This document shows positions 17,798 through 26,537 of a stretch of DNA of 64,000 nt, piece after piece. The stretch spans positions 56,072 to 120,071 of the forward strand of contig JAHRYN010000009.1 in NCBI GenBank assembly GCA_020621405.1. Reading direction: 5' to 3'. This DNA comes from Betaproteobacteria bacterium. GTDB lineage: Bacteria; Pseudomonadota; Gammaproteobacteria; Burkholderiales; Rhodocyclaceae. The translations under genes were made by a program, and so were the position numbers. A model generated the notes under the pieces. That model saw only the letters and a program-made list of their open reading frames with translations, searched no databases and was not told the origin of the DNA. The first letter of the stretch is position 1. Each line of letters starts with the position of its first letter.

Positions 17798-18940
17798 ATG
17801 TCGATCGATACATCCCTTCCTGCAGACAGCGTTGGTGTGGTGGCCGCCCGGTCGGCACACTTCGCTGCGCCGCTGACCCTGAAGAGCGGTGCCGTGCTGC
17901 CCGGTTTCGACCTGATGTACGAAACCTACGGCGAACTGAACGCGGCGCGCTCGAATGCGGTGCTGGTCTGTCCGGCGCTGTCCGGCCACCACCATGCAGC
18001 CGGCGTGCGGGCGGACGATCCATCCAACGTCGGCTGGTGGGACAACCTGATCGGTCCGGGCAAGCCGCTCGATACGCGCAAGTTCTTCGTGGTCGGCGTG
18101 AACAACCTGGGCGGCTGTCATGGCTCGAGTGGCCCGATCAGCGCCAATCCGGAGACCGGCCGTCCGTGGGGCGCCGACTTTCCGCTGGTGACGGTCGAGG
18201 ACTGGGTGGCCGCGCAGTCGCGGCTGGCCGACCTGCTCGGCATCGACGCCTGGGCGGCGATCATCGGCGGCAGTCTGGGCGGCATGCAGGCGATGGCGTG
18301 GGCGATCGAATGCCCGACGCGCGTGCGCCATGCGGTCGTGATCGCGTCGGCACCGAAACTCACGGCGCAGAACATCGCGTTCAACGACGTGGCGCGCCAG
18401 GCCATCATCACCGATCCGGATTTTCACGGCGGCCACTATTACGAACACGGCACGCTGCCGCGCCGCGGCCTGCGCCTGGCGCGCATGCTGGGCCACATCA
18501 CCTACCAGTCGGATGACCTGATGGCCGAGAAATTCGGCCGCCGCTTGCGGGCGGGCGGACGCAAGTTCAGCTACGAGGTGGAATTCGAGGTCGAGTCCTA
18601 CCTGCGCTACCAGGGTGACAAGTTCGCCGCCAGCTTCGACGCGAATACCTATCTGCTGGCCACCCGGGCACTCGACTATTTCGATCCGGCCGGCAACGCC
18701 GGCGGCGACCTGACGGCCGCCTTCGCGCCGGTGCGGGCGGATTTTCTGGTGGTGTCGTTTTCCACCGACTGGCGCTTCGCGCCCTCGCGCTCGCGCGAGA
18801 TCGTCGATGCGCTGATGCGCAACCGGCGCAACGTCAGCTACGCCGAAGTCGAATCGAGCGCCGGGCACGATTCCTTCCTGCTCGACGATCCGCACTATCA
18901 CGCGCTGCTGCGTGCCTACTTCGACAACATCACGGTGTGA
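17798..18940 (+). CDS. metX: Homoserine O-acyltransferase (MetX type)
   Basis: 380 residues, the normal MetX length. An alpha/beta hydrolase fold: the family segments LSGHHHAAG and WWDNLIGPG, the nucleophile Ser in [12 protein letters not shown] (about residue 158), and the Asp and His near the C-terminus ([21 protein letters not shown]). It acylates homoserine, the first committed step to methionine. Many proteobacterial MetX proteins use succinyl-CoA and not acetyl-CoA; sequence alone does not decide this. It is followed seven bases later by metW, its usual partner, and is preceded by the SAM-II-type leader. Confidence 0.95.
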   Translation: MSIDTSLPADSVGVVAARSAHFAAPLTLKSGAVLPGFDLMYETYGELNAARSNAVLVCPALSGHHHAAGVRADDPSNVGWWDNLIGPGKPLDTRKFFVVGVNNLGGCHGSSGPISANPETGRPWGADFPLVTVEDWVAAQSRLADLLGIDAWAAIIGGSLGGMQAMAWAIECPTRVRHAVVIASAPKLTAQNIAFNDVARQAIITDPDFHGGHYYEHGTLPRRGLRLARMLGHITYQSDDLMAEKFGRRLRAGGRKFSYEVEFEVESYLRYQGDKFAASFDANTYLLATRALDYFDPAGNAGGDLTAAFAPVRADFLVVSFSTDWRFAPSRSREIVDALMRNRRNVSYAEVESSAGHDSFLLDDPHYHALLRAYFDNITV

Positions 18941-18947
18941 GGCCGAT

Positions 18948-19538
18948 ATGAATGCACCGGACATCCGCATGGATTACGACGTGATCGCCTCATGGGTGGG
19001 CGAAGGTGCGCGCGTGCTCGATCTGGGCTGCGGCGACGGCGCGCTGCTGCGCCACCTGAAGGACCGGCGCGGCGCCAGCGGCTACGGTGTCGAGATCGAT
19101 GTCGAGCGCGTGATCGCCGGCCTGAAGAACGGCGTCAACGTGCTGCAGATCGACCTTGAGGAAGGGCTGTACGACTTCGAGGACCAGAGTTTCGATCTGG
19201 TGATCATTTCGAACGCGCTGCAGACGCTGCACCGGACCGAAAAGCTGCTGCGCGAAATGCTGCGCGTCGGGCGCGAGGCGGTCGTCAGCTTCCCGAACTT
19301 CGCCTACTGGAAGCACCGTGTGGCCATCATGGACGGCCACATGCCGGTGTCCGACCGGCTGCCCTACCAGTGGTACGACACGCCGAACGTGCGCTTCTTT
19401 ACCATCGCCGATTTCGAACAGCTGTGCGGCAAGCTGGGCATCGCGGTGCGCGAGCGGCTGGTGCTCGACGATGCCGGCCAGCCGGTGACCGACGATCCGA
19501 ATTTCCTCGGCAGCTTCGCGCTTTACCGGCTTGGATGA
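18948..19538 (+). CDS. metW: Methionine biosynthesis protein MetW
   Basis: 196 residues from the ATG at 18948 (MNAPDIRMDYDVIASWV); an upstream in-frame start would overlap metX and lacks family sequence. A class I methyltransferase fold with VLDLGCGDGALL (motif I) and the conserved YGVEIDVERV; later FPNFAYWKHR and PYQWYDTPNVRFFTI are MetW signatures. MetW is required together with MetX for homoserine acylation in several proteobacteria, apparently as a partner and not as a methyltransferase. It shares the metX transcript and hence the riboswitch control. Confidence 0.95.
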   Translation: MNAPDIRMDYDVIASWVGEGARVLDLGCGDGALLRHLKDRRGASGYGVEIDVERVIAGLKNGVNVLQIDLEEGLYDFEDQSFDLVIISNALQTLHRTEKLLREMLRVGREAVVSFPNFAYWKHRVAIMDGHMPVSDRLPYQWYDTPNVRFFTIADFEQLCGKLGIAVRERLVLDDAGQPVTDDPNFLGSFALYRLG

Positions 19539-19541
19539 TCC

Positions 19542-19591
19542 GGATGCAAGTTGCAGGATTCAAGGCGCAGGCCCGCTTCAGGCTTGCATCC
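19542..19591. terminator. Hairpin between convergent metW and ampG-like gene
   Basis: GGATGCAAG (19542-19550) and CTTGCATCC (19583-19591) are perfect nine-base inverted repeats around a 32-base loop. The position between two convergent genes suits a bidirectional terminator, but there is no T run directly after the stem, and the long loop weakens the case. Confidence 0.4.
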
Positions 19592-19600
19592 TGAAACCTG

Positions 19601-20971
19601 CTACTTGTTTCTCTCCGCCCGCGCTGCGAGCCACACCAGCACGAGTACCGGTACGCCGAGCAGCGCGGTGCCGGTGAAGAAGTAGGGATATCCGTGCGCA
19701 TCGACCACGACGCCTGAAAATCCGGCGATGAACTTCGGCAGCAGCAGCATCAGCGAGCTGAACAGCGCGTACTGCGTGGCCGAATAGGCGACGTTGGTCA
19801 GTCCCGACAGGTAGGCGACGAAGGCGGACGAGGCGATGCCGGCCGACAGGTTGTCGGCCGACACGGCGAAGATCAGACCGCCGACGTCGTGCCCGCGTCC
19901 GGCCAGCCAGACGAACAGCAGGTTGGTGACCGAGGACAGGAGGGCGCCGAGGAACAGCGTCTTCATCACGCCCATGCGCGCGGTCAGCACGCCGCCGATC
20001 ACTGCGCCGGCGATGGTCATGCCGACGCCGTACACCTTGGCCACGGTGGCCACCTCGTCCTTGGTGTATCCCATGTCGACATAGAAGGCGTTGGCCATGA
20101 TGCCCATGACCACGTCGGAAATGCGGTAGGTGCCGATCAGCGCGAGCAGCAGCAGTGCCTGCCAGCGGTAGCGCCGGACGAAGTCGAGCACCGGCGACAC
20201 CGCCGCGCCGTGCAGCCAGGCGGCCAGCTTCAGCAGCGGTCCGTGCAGGCCTTCGCCGGTCAGCCAGGCCAGTGTGCGGGCCTCGCGCTGCACTGTTTCG
20301 TCGGACATCTGCACGTCGGGTTCGCGGATCAGCAGCGTGGTGACGACGCCCACGCTCATGCTGGCCGCCATGACCAGATAGGCGAAACGCCAGGGCGCCT
20401 GTTCGTAGGCCTGATCGGTGAGGTCCACCGATGCCGCCAGCCAAAGCACGCCGGCCGACGCCACGATCATCGCGATGCGGTAGCCGCCCTGGTAGGTCGC
20501 GGCCATCGCGCCCTGCAGGCGCTGCTCGACCGCCTCTATCCGGTAGGCGTCGAGCGCGATGTCCTGGGTGGCGGACGCGAAGGCCACGGCCAGTGCGCAA
20601 TACGCCATGCGCGACAGGTTCTCGGCCGGATCGGTGCCGGCCATGCCGAACAGCGCCACCGCGATGGCCACCTGCGAGGCCAGCAGCCAGCTGCGGCGCC
20701 GGCCCAGCAGACGGGTCAGCAGTGGCAGCGGCAGCCGGTCGACCAGCGGCGACCACATCCACTTGAACGCGTACGCCAGTCCGATCCAGCTGAAGTAGCC
20801 GATGGTCGAACGGTCTATGCCCGCCTCGCGTAGCCAGTAGGACAGCGAGCCGAGCACCAGGATCAGCGGCAGCCCGGCCGAGAAGCCGAGGAACAGCATG
20901 CCGACAACGCGCGGATGGGTGTAGACCTTCAGGCTGTCGAGCCAGCCGGTGTCAGCATTTGTCGGTGTCAA
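19601..20971 (-). CDS. ampG: AmpG-like muropeptide MFS permease
   Basis: A twelve-helix major-facilitator protein with the AmpG pattern: MLFLGFSAGLPLILVLGSLS, FSWIGLAYAFKWMWSPLVDR, SATQDIALDAYRIE and late YSATQYALFSSLM. AmpG imports GlcNAc-anhydro-MurNAc peptides for cell-wall recycling. The start is uncertain. An ATG at 21130 gives 509 residues but overlaps the 3' end of the HDOD gene by 68 bases. The chosen TTG at 20971 gives 456 residues, starting shortly before SLKVYTHPR, where AmpG homology begins. A TTG further up inside the same frame is also possible. Confidence 0.85.
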   Translation of the reverse strand: MTPTNADTGWLDSLKVYTHPRVVGMLFLGFSAGLPLILVLGSLSYWLREAGIDRSTIGYFSWIGLAYAFKWMWSPLVDRLPLPLLTRLLGRRRSWLLASQVAIAVALFGMAGTDPAENLSRMAYCALAVAFASATQDIALDAYRIEAVEQRLQGAMAATYQGGYRIAMIVASAGVLWLAASVDLTDQAYEQAPWRFAYLVMAASMSVGVVTTLLIREPDVQMSDETVQREARTLAWLTGEGLHGPLLKLAAWLHGAAVSPVLDFVRRYRWQALLLLALIGTYRISDVVMGIMANAFYVDMGYTKDEVATVAKVYGVGMTIAGAVIGGVLTARMGVMKTLFLGALLSSVTNLLFVWLAGRGHDVGGLIFAVSADNLSAGIASSAFVAYLSGLTNVAYSATQYALFSSLMLLLPKFIAGFSGVVVDAHGYPYFFTGTALLGVPVLVLVWLAARAERNK

Positions 20972-21062
20972 GAGCGCGGAGAGGAAGAGCGGCAGGAACG
21001 CCGGAAGATACCAGTGCCGGGCACCCGCCAACCAGCGGAAGGGCCATTTCCCGCCGCGGCGG

Positions 21063-21920
21063 TCAGGCGTATTCGGCGAAGAACAGTCCCATGACCGCGG
21101 GCAGCGAGCTGGCGGCTTCGGCGCAGGCACCCTCGAAGGCCTGCGGCTCGAGCCGGGTGATCTGCCAGGCGGCGGGTGAAGCCGTGGCGACCACGCTGGC
21201 GGAATCGATCAGTTCGCCGTCGTAGCCCACGGCGCAGCGCGCCATGTGCAGCAGGCTGGCTTCGAATTCGTGCGGCGCGCCGTCGAGCGGGTTGATCTGG
21301 GCGCCGATGGCGACCGCGAAGCTGTTGGGCAGGCGCCACTCGCGCAGCAGCGCGGCGCCGACCGCCGCGTAGTCGCAGCCTATGATTTCGCGCTCGATCA
21401 CGTCCGGTGCGACGCCCGATGCGCGGCATTCGACGAGCGCCTGTTCCGCCAGTTGAGGAACGTGCATGTACATGACCATGTGGCCGATGTCCGACAGCAT
21501 GCCGCCGACGAACAGGCGTTCGGCGTCCAGCAGGCCGCAGCCCTTGGCCGCTGCACGGGCCAGCAATCCGCGCATGGCGGATGCCCGCCAGAAGCGGGCG
21601 ACGTCCATGCGCTCCGGACGCATGCCGGAGAACACGGCAGTCACCGTGGTCGCCAGCACGATGTCGTGCACCTGTTGCATGCCGAGCACGCTGACTGCGC
21701 GCGACATGGTTTCGACCTTGCCGGGGAAACCGTAGAACACGCTGTTGACGACGCGCAGCACCCGCATCGTGATGCCCGGATCGGCGGCGACTACCTTGGC
21801 CAGATCGAGCACCGATCCGTCCGGGTCGTCAAACACCTGCTTCACACGATGGTAGATGGCGGGCAGCGTCACCAGTTCGCTCGTGCGCAGCGCCAGTTCC
21901 TGTGCGGTATGGGAGGGCAT
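21063..21920 (-). CDS. HDOD domain protein
   Basis: 285 residues, nearly all HDOD domain (about 15-215): LPAIYHRVKQVFDDPD, ADPGITMRVLRVVNSVFYG, AVSVLGMQQVHDIVLATTV and LSDIGHMVMYMH. HDOD lacks the full HD metal site of c-di-GMP phosphodiesterases and usually acts in signalling output, often with GGDEF or chemotaxis proteins. No other domain is attached. The partner in this genome is not evident from the neighbours. Confidence 0.9.
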   Translation of the reverse strand: MPSHTAQELALRTSELVTLPAIYHRVKQVFDDPDGSVLDLAKVVAADPGITMRVLRVVNSVFYGFPGKVETMSRAVSVLGMQQVHDIVLATTVTAVFSGMRPERMDVARFWRASAMRGLLARAAAKGCGLLDAERLFVGGMLSDIGHMVMYMHVPQLAEQALVECRASGVAPDVIEREIIGCDYAAVGAALLREWRLPNSFAVAIGAQINPLDGAPHEFEASLLHMARCAVGYDGELIDSASVVATASPAAWQITRLEPQAFEGACAEAASSLPAVMGLFFAEYA

Positions 21921-21989
21921 GGTCGGATATCGGAACGGTATGGCGATGATCTGAATTCGGCGTCCCGGCGGGAAACTTGAGCCGTCGCG

Positions 21990-22280
21990 TCAGCGCGCGG
22001 CCAGCCGGTCCTGCAGCCGCTGCAGCAGGCGCCAGCCGGACCACAGTCGCATGCCCCAGCGCCAGGCGCGACGCGGGCGTATTACCGCGATGCCGACGAC
22101 AAAAGCGGCAACCGTTCCGGGATTGGCACGCACCCAGTCGGCACCGGAACGGATCCGGTCGCCCACCCGCAGCATCGGCTCAAGGGCGGCAGACTGCGCC
22201 ACCGCTTCGCGCCGCAGCGCGCGCGAGCGTTCGACCAGACGTTCACGCTTCAGCGCCAGACGCAGGCGGCGCTCGTTCAT
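21990..22280 (-). CDS. YqjK-like small protein
   Basis: 96 residues, very basic, starting MNERRLRLALKRERLVERS, with one weak hydrophobic segment (GTVAAFVVGIAVI, about 53-66) and an Arg/Trp-rich tail. It lies directly after the YqjE-like gene with a four-base overlap, the same order as yqjD-yqjE-yqjK in enterobacteria. Function unknown; probably linked to the membrane. Confidence 0.75.
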   Translation of the reverse strand: MNERRLRLALKRERLVERSRALRREAVAQSAALEPMLRVGDRIRSGADWVRANPGTVAAFVVGIAVIRPRRAWRWGMRLWSGWRLLQRLQDRLAAR

Positions 22281-22657
22281 GAGCGCAGCGTATCCCGGTC
22301 ACGTTTCAGTTCGTCGAGCGTCGAGGCGAACAGCCGGCTGCCTTCCGCGATGCGCGCACGCGCGATGACGGCCGCGATGGCGCCGAGCGTGATGAACAGC
22401 GTCGAGAACAGCGTCAGAGCCAGCAGTCGATGGCTGTCCCACAGCAGTACGGTGATCAGTACCGCCAGAAAGGCGATGCCGAAGGCCAGGAAGGCGATGG
22501 CCAGCGCGCCATAGGCCAGCACTTCCGTCAGGCGCAAGGCTTCGTCGCGCGCCTCGACGGAGAACAGTTCCAGTCTGACGTTGACGATCTCGATCAGGCT
22601 GGCAGCGAACCCCTTGAGGGATGCGCCGAGGCGCTCGGGCCGGGGAAGTGCCGACAT
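22277..22657 (-). CDS. YqjE-like / phage-holin-family membrane protein
   Basis: 126 residues with an N-terminal amphipathic region (LKGFAASLIEIVNVRLELFSVE) and two adjacent membrane helices (about 48-75 and 80-103), the pattern of the YqjE/holin-X family. It lies between the YqjD-like and YqjK-like genes. In E. coli the operon responds to stationary phase and osmotic stress; the same is inferred here only from order. Confidence 0.8.
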   Translation of the reverse strand: MSALPRPERLGASLKGFAASLIEIVNVRLELFSVEARDEALRLTEVLAYGALAIAFLAFGIAFLAVLITVLLWDSHRLLALTLFSTLFITLGAIAAVIARARIAEGSRLFASTLDELKRDRDTLRS

Positions 22658-22664
22658 CCGACGC

Positions 22665-22985
22665 TCAGCGGCGGCCGATCAGCAGCCCGACCAGCAGCCC
22701 GACGCCGGCGGCGACGCCGATCGACTTCCACGGATGGTCATGCACGTAATCGTCGGTGGCCCGCGCCACTTCGCGCGATTTTTCCTTCAGCGCGGCTTCC
22801 GCGTCGGCCAGCTTGTGACGGGCCGAAGTCAGGTTTTCCTGCATGCGCACACGCAGTTCGCCCACCTTTTCGCCGGCCTGGTTGGCCGTTGCGCGCAGCA
22901 GTTCATCGGCATCGGCGATCACCAGCTTCAGGTCGGCCACCAGTTTTTCCTTGGTGACGGTGGATTGATCGGTCATGTCGGTCAT
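22665..22985 (-). CDS. YqjD/ElaB-like (DUF883) protein
   Basis: 106 residues starting at ATG 22985, chosen because AAGGAGAA lies five bases upstream. A long charged helix (about 10-85, with a heptad pattern) is followed by DHPWKSIGVAAGVGLLVGLL, a C-terminal membrane anchor, and GRR. In E. coli YqjD and ElaB attach ribosomes to the membrane in stationary phase. First gene of the three-gene yqj-type cluster. Confidence 0.88.
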   Translation of the reverse strand: MTDMTDQSTVTKEKLVADLKLVIADADELLRATANQAGEKVGELRVRMQENLTSARHKLADAEAALKEKSREVARATDDYVHDHPWKSIGVAAGVGLLVGLLIGRR

Positions 22986-23083
22986 CGGGGTTCTCCTTGT
23001 CAAATGAGTTGAATGGCGTCAGATCGCGATCCGCATGAATCGTTCGGCCATCGTTTTCAATATTGCGACGACGACGGGTGGTT

Positions 23084-24130
23084 TCAGCCGCGTACGCGTC
23101 GGGCCAGGCCGAGCAGCGCCAGCCCTGCCAGCAGCATGGCCCAGGTCTGTGCTTCGGGCACCGGCGCGAGCGCTGCGGCGAATGCGCCCGCAACCGCAGC
23201 ATGCGCTGCCGTGGTGACGTGAACATCATCCCAATAGACATATTTTGAGCTGTCGGTACATGCGGCGTTCAGGCGACATTCGTCAGTTGCGTTGGCGAAG
23301 CCGAAATTGCCCGGGTTGTCGCCGACGTCGGTCGTGAGCTGGAATATGTCGGTGGTGAAGAACCGGGCGCCTGTCAACGATGCATCGAGGCCGCTCAGCA
23401 GCGCGGCCAGAGATGCGTTGTGTGCGATCGAAATTTCGGTGGCGGCAGTCACGAAATCGAGCCCCAGACTGAGTGACAGAGGGGTCGCACCCAGATTCGG
23501 CATGTTCGGGATCAGGAAATTGTGTGCGCCCGCGTTGTACAGGTTGGTGACCGAGGTTTGCAGATGGGTGATCGCATTGCCGACATACGCCGCTGCAAGC
23601 TCCTGGGTGGCTGCCTGGTCTGCCAGGGAAAAGTAGTCGTTCGGCCCGGCCCAGATGAAATACAGCGCGTTGCCATCTGCCGATCCGCCGGTCGACGCCA
23701 GGTACTTGTCGACCTGCTTGGTGACACTGGTACCGTTAAATGTATTGGCCGGTAGCCCGAGCAGTGCAGTGCCGCCGCTTTCATCGACGTAATTGTCGGA
23801 AACGCCTGGCATCACTGCCGGACCGGTTTTGGCGCCACCTACGGCGTAATCGAACAGGCCGAGCCCCAGCGCGTTTGCGAGGTACTCGACGGCGACCGGG
23901 CCATTCGAGAAACGCCCCGGAGCATAGGCGAACGGCAGGCTGGGAAAGGTTACGAGACCACCGGACGCGGTATTCGAGATCGCCGCGAAATTGCCGTTGT
24001 CCGACAGGCTGTCACCGAAAGCGACGATGCTGCTGTAGGCCGACGGGTTTGCACTGGCGGGTGAGGCCGCCATGCCCATGACCACGCTGCCCGCAACAGC
24101 CAGCACCAGATGGCGAATCGCTTTCATCAT
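23084..24130 (-). CDS. Secreted SGNH/GDSL esterase with PEP-CTERM-type tail
   Basis: 348 residues. Signal peptide 1-27 (ending ASPASA); GDSL block in VAFGDSLSDNGNF (Ser about residue 41); block III-like IWAGPNDYF; the C-terminal catalytic Asp and His in YWDDVHVTTAAH. The end reads VPEAQTWAMLLAGLALLGLA followed by RRVRG: a PEP-like motif, a membrane helix and a basic tail, the mark of exosortase/PEP-CTERM sorting. So it is probably processed by exosortase and released or tied to exopolysaccharide. Substrate unknown; lipase or esterase by family. No exosortase gene is in the window. Confidence 0.88.
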   Translation of the reverse strand: MMKAIRHLVLAVAGSVVMGMAASPASANPSAYSSIVAFGDSLSDNGNFAAISNTASGGLVTFPSLPFAYAPGRFSNGPVAVEYLANALGLGLFDYAVGGAKTGPAVMPGVSDNYVDESGGTALLGLPANTFNGTSVTKQVDKYLASTGGSADGNALYFIWAGPNDYFSLADQAATQELAAAYVGNAITHLQTSVTNLYNAGAHNFLIPNMPNLGATPLSLSLGLDFVTAATEISIAHNASLAALLSGLDASLTGARFFTTDIFQLTTDVGDNPGNFGFANATDECRLNAACTDSSKYVYWDDVHVTTAAHAAVAGAFAAALAPVPEAQTWAMLLAGLALLGLARRVRG

Positions 24131-24162
24131 GAACCCTCGTTATTGGTTGTCGGACGCCTGCT

Positions 24163-24957
24163 TCAGGCGATGTCGACATCGTAGTCGACAATGAGCGGTG
24201 CATGATCGCTGAAGCGCTGTTCCTTGAAGACATGCGCCGACCGGGCGCGAGCAGCGATGCCTGGCGTCGCGATCTGGTAGTCGATGCGCCAGCCCACGTT
24301 CTTGGCTCGTGCCTGGCCGCGGTTGCTCCACCATGTGTAGCAGTCCTCGGTCGCCTCCGGATGCAGCGTGCGATAGACATCGACCCAGCCGGCCTCGCGC
24401 AGCAGTGTCGTCATCCAGGCACGTTCTTCCGGCAGGAAACCCGAGTTCTTCAGATTGCCCTTCCAGTTTTTCAGGTCGATTTCCTGGTGTGCGATGTTCC
24501 AGTCGCCGCAGATGACGATTTCCCGTCCGCTGGCCCGCAGCGCGGCCAGATGCGGCATGAAGGCGTCGAGGAAGCGGAATTTGGCTTCCTGCCGCTCCGG
24601 TGCGCTGGAACCGGACGGCAGATAGAGAGAAATGACCGACAGGCCCTTGAAGTCGGCCTCGACGTAGCGGCCCTCGTTGTCGAATTCCTCGACGCCGAAG
24701 CCGGTCACGATGCGCGACGGTGCCTTGCGCGCATACAGGCCGACGCCGCTGTAGCCCTTCTTCTGCGCGAAGTGGAAGTGACCGGGCAGGCCGCCCAGTG
24801 CCTCCGGCGCACGCATGGTCGGGTCGAGGTCAGCGTGCTGTGCCTTCAGTTCCTGCACCGCCAGCACGTCGGCCGCCTGCGTGGCCAGCCAGGGCCAGAC
24901 GCCTTTGGTCGTTGCGGAACGGATTCCGTTGAGGTTGAGCGACACGATACGTAACAT
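24163..24957 (-). CDS. xth: Exodeoxyribonuclease III
   Basis: 264 residues, the usual length. Catalytic motifs of the EEP/AP-endonuclease family are intact: [16 protein letters not shown] (metal-binding Glu), SLYLPSG (Tyr), [14 protein letters not shown] (Asp, Asn) and [12 protein letters not shown] (Asp-His). It cuts at abasic sites and degrades DNA 3' to 5' in base-excision repair. It is divergent from pyrE with only 33 bases between the two start codons. Confidence 0.95.
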   Translation of the reverse strand: MLRIVSLNLNGIRSATTKGVWPWLATQAADVLAVQELKAQHADLDPTMRAPEALGGLPGHFHFAQKKGYSGVGLYARKAPSRIVTGFGVEEFDNEGRYVEADFKGLSVISLYLPSGSSAPERQEAKFRFLDAFMPHLAALRASGREIVICGDWNIAHQEIDLKNWKGNLKNSGFLPEERAWMTTLLREAGWVDVYRTLHPEATEDCYTWWSNRGQARAKNVGWRIDYQIATPGIAARARSAHVFKEQRFSDHAPLIVDYDVDIA

Positions 24958-24990
24958 GACCGGCTGTCCGTTCAGAAAGGAAATAAACCG

Positions 24991-25632
24991 ATGGATTCTA
25001 GACGCGAATTCGTGCAGTTCGCCTGCGACACCGGCGTGCTCCGCTTCGGCGCCTTCACCACCAAGGCCGGGCGCCAGTCGCCCTATTTTTTCAATGCCGG
25101 CCTGTTCAATAGTGGTGCATCGTTGTTAAAGCTTTGCGGTTTCTATGCCGAAACCATTTTGGACCGCGCGCCCGAGTTCGACATGCTGTTCGGCCCGGCC
25201 TACAAGGGCATCGTGCTGGCAGCCGGCACCGCGATGCAGATCGCGCAGCGCGGCCGCGACCTGCCGTTCGCGTTCAACCGCAAGGAAGCGAAGGATCATG
25301 GCGAAGGCGGTACCCTGATCGGCGCGCCGTTGCAGGGGCGCGTGCTGATCATCGACGACGTGATCAGCGCCGGCACCTCGGTGCGCGAATCGGTCGAACT
25401 GATCCGTGCCGCCGGTGCCACGCCGGCTGGCGTGGCGATCGCGCTGGACCGGATGGAGCGCGGAAGCGGGGATTTGTCGGCAGTTCAGGAAGTGGAGCGT
25501 TTGTACGGGATGCCGGTGGTTGCCTGTGCCAGCCTCGACGACCTCATCGGCTACCTGCAGAATGCACCGGGAATGGATGGCAACCTTGCCGCGGTACAGG
25601 CTTACCGCGCGCAATACGGAGTCGGCAACTGA
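24991..25632 (+). CDS. pyrE: Orotate phosphoribosyltransferase
   Basis: 213 residues. N-terminal [19 protein letters not shown] and the catalytic-loop [11 protein letters not shown] are typical of PyrE, and the PRPP-binding motif [13 protein letters not shown] lies around residue 120. It makes OMP from orotate and PRPP in pyrimidine synthesis. It probably shares a transcript with the following DUF4124-type gene (three bases between stop and start). Confidence 0.96.
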   Translation: MDSRREFVQFACDTGVLRFGAFTTKAGRQSPYFFNAGLFNSGASLLKLCGFYAETILDRAPEFDMLFGPAYKGIVLAAGTAMQIAQRGRDLPFAFNRKEAKDHGEGGTLIGAPLQGRVLIIDDVISAGTSVRESVELIRAAGATPAGVAIALDRMERGSGDLSAVQEVERLYGMPVVACASLDDLIGYLQNAPGMDGNLAAVQAYRAQYGVGN

Positions 25633-25634
25633 AG

Positions 25635-26291
25635 ATGAATGTCCTGACGCTGCGTCACCTTGCGACCGGTCTTGCTGCGCTGGCGTGCATGTACGTGCAC
25701 GCGGCCGAGGCGCGCGTCTTCTGCTGCAAGGATGCGCGCGGCCAGCAGGTTTGCGGCGACGTGCTGCCGGCGTCGTGCGCGGATCGCGGCTATCGGGAAT
25801 TGAACCAGCACGGTACGACGGTCAAGCAGGTCGATGCCCCGCTGACCGAAGAGCAACGGGCGCGGCGCGATGCCGAGGTGAAGAGGCTTGCCGAGGCGGA
25901 GCGGCTGAAACAGGAACAGCGGAGGCGCGACGCCACGCTGCTGAATACCTACGCCAGCGAACACGACATCGACATGGCGCGTGACCGTCGGGTCGCGGAC
26001 ATTGAGGAACTGCTGTTGCGGCTGCATGAACAGCAGCAGACTCTGCTCACACGGCAGAAGGGTCTGGAGGTCGACAAGGCGCGTTTCGAGACGAACTTCC
26101 CGGGCAAGCCGATACCGGGCGGGCTCAAGGACCGTCTGGACACCAACGCCGGCGACATCCAGCAGATGGCCGCCAACATCGCGGCCAAGGAACGCGAGCT
26201 GGCGGATACGCGCAAGCGCTTCGAAGAAGACCGGGCGCGCTTCCGCGAGTTGGCCGGCGCCAAGGCGGCCGGCGGGGCAGCGGCGCGCTGA
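25635..26291 (+). CDS. Exported DUF4124-type protein with coiled coil
   Basis: 218 residues from ATG 25635 (MNVLTLRHLATGLAALAC), which has GAAG as a weak ribosome site. Signal peptide about 1-26; then VFCCKDARGQQVCGDVLPASC, a short Cys-containing module resembling DUF4124; then a long charged coiled coil (about 70-205). Such proteins are common in betaproteobacteria and have no assigned role. It follows pyrE closely. Confidence 0.75.
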   Translation: MNVLTLRHLATGLAALACMYVHAAEARVFCCKDARGQQVCGDVLPASCADRGYRELNQHGTTVKQVDAPLTEEQRARRDAEVKRLAEAERLKQEQRRRDATLLNTYASEHDIDMARDRRVADIEELLLRLHEQQQTLLTRQKGLEVDKARFETNFPGKPIPGGLKDRLDTNAGDIQQMAANIAAKERELADTRKRFEEDRARFRELAGAKAAGGAAAR

Positions 26292-26537
26292 CCGCTGGCG
26301 CTGCCGGAACTGCCCGGACAGGCTGTGCGCGTGGGCAGCCGTGCGTAATCGACCCGCATCGGCGGGCCGACGGCAAGCCTGGTCCGGATTCGCCATGTCC
26401 CGGTAACGTGGGTGGCTGCTATGGCCCGGGGCCGGACAAAGTGTTCCGGATTGAAGTGGCTTGCGCTGGCAGGCGGACGGTTGTGCTGCGATTGGGTCAG
26501 GGAGCGTGGCCGCGGGCATGTCGTCCCGGGAGCGGCT

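Noticed and set aside
26292..26537. 246-base spacer between the DUF4124-type gene and comM
   Set aside because: Checked for small genes, hairpins with T runs and tRNA-like folds; nothing convincing was seen.
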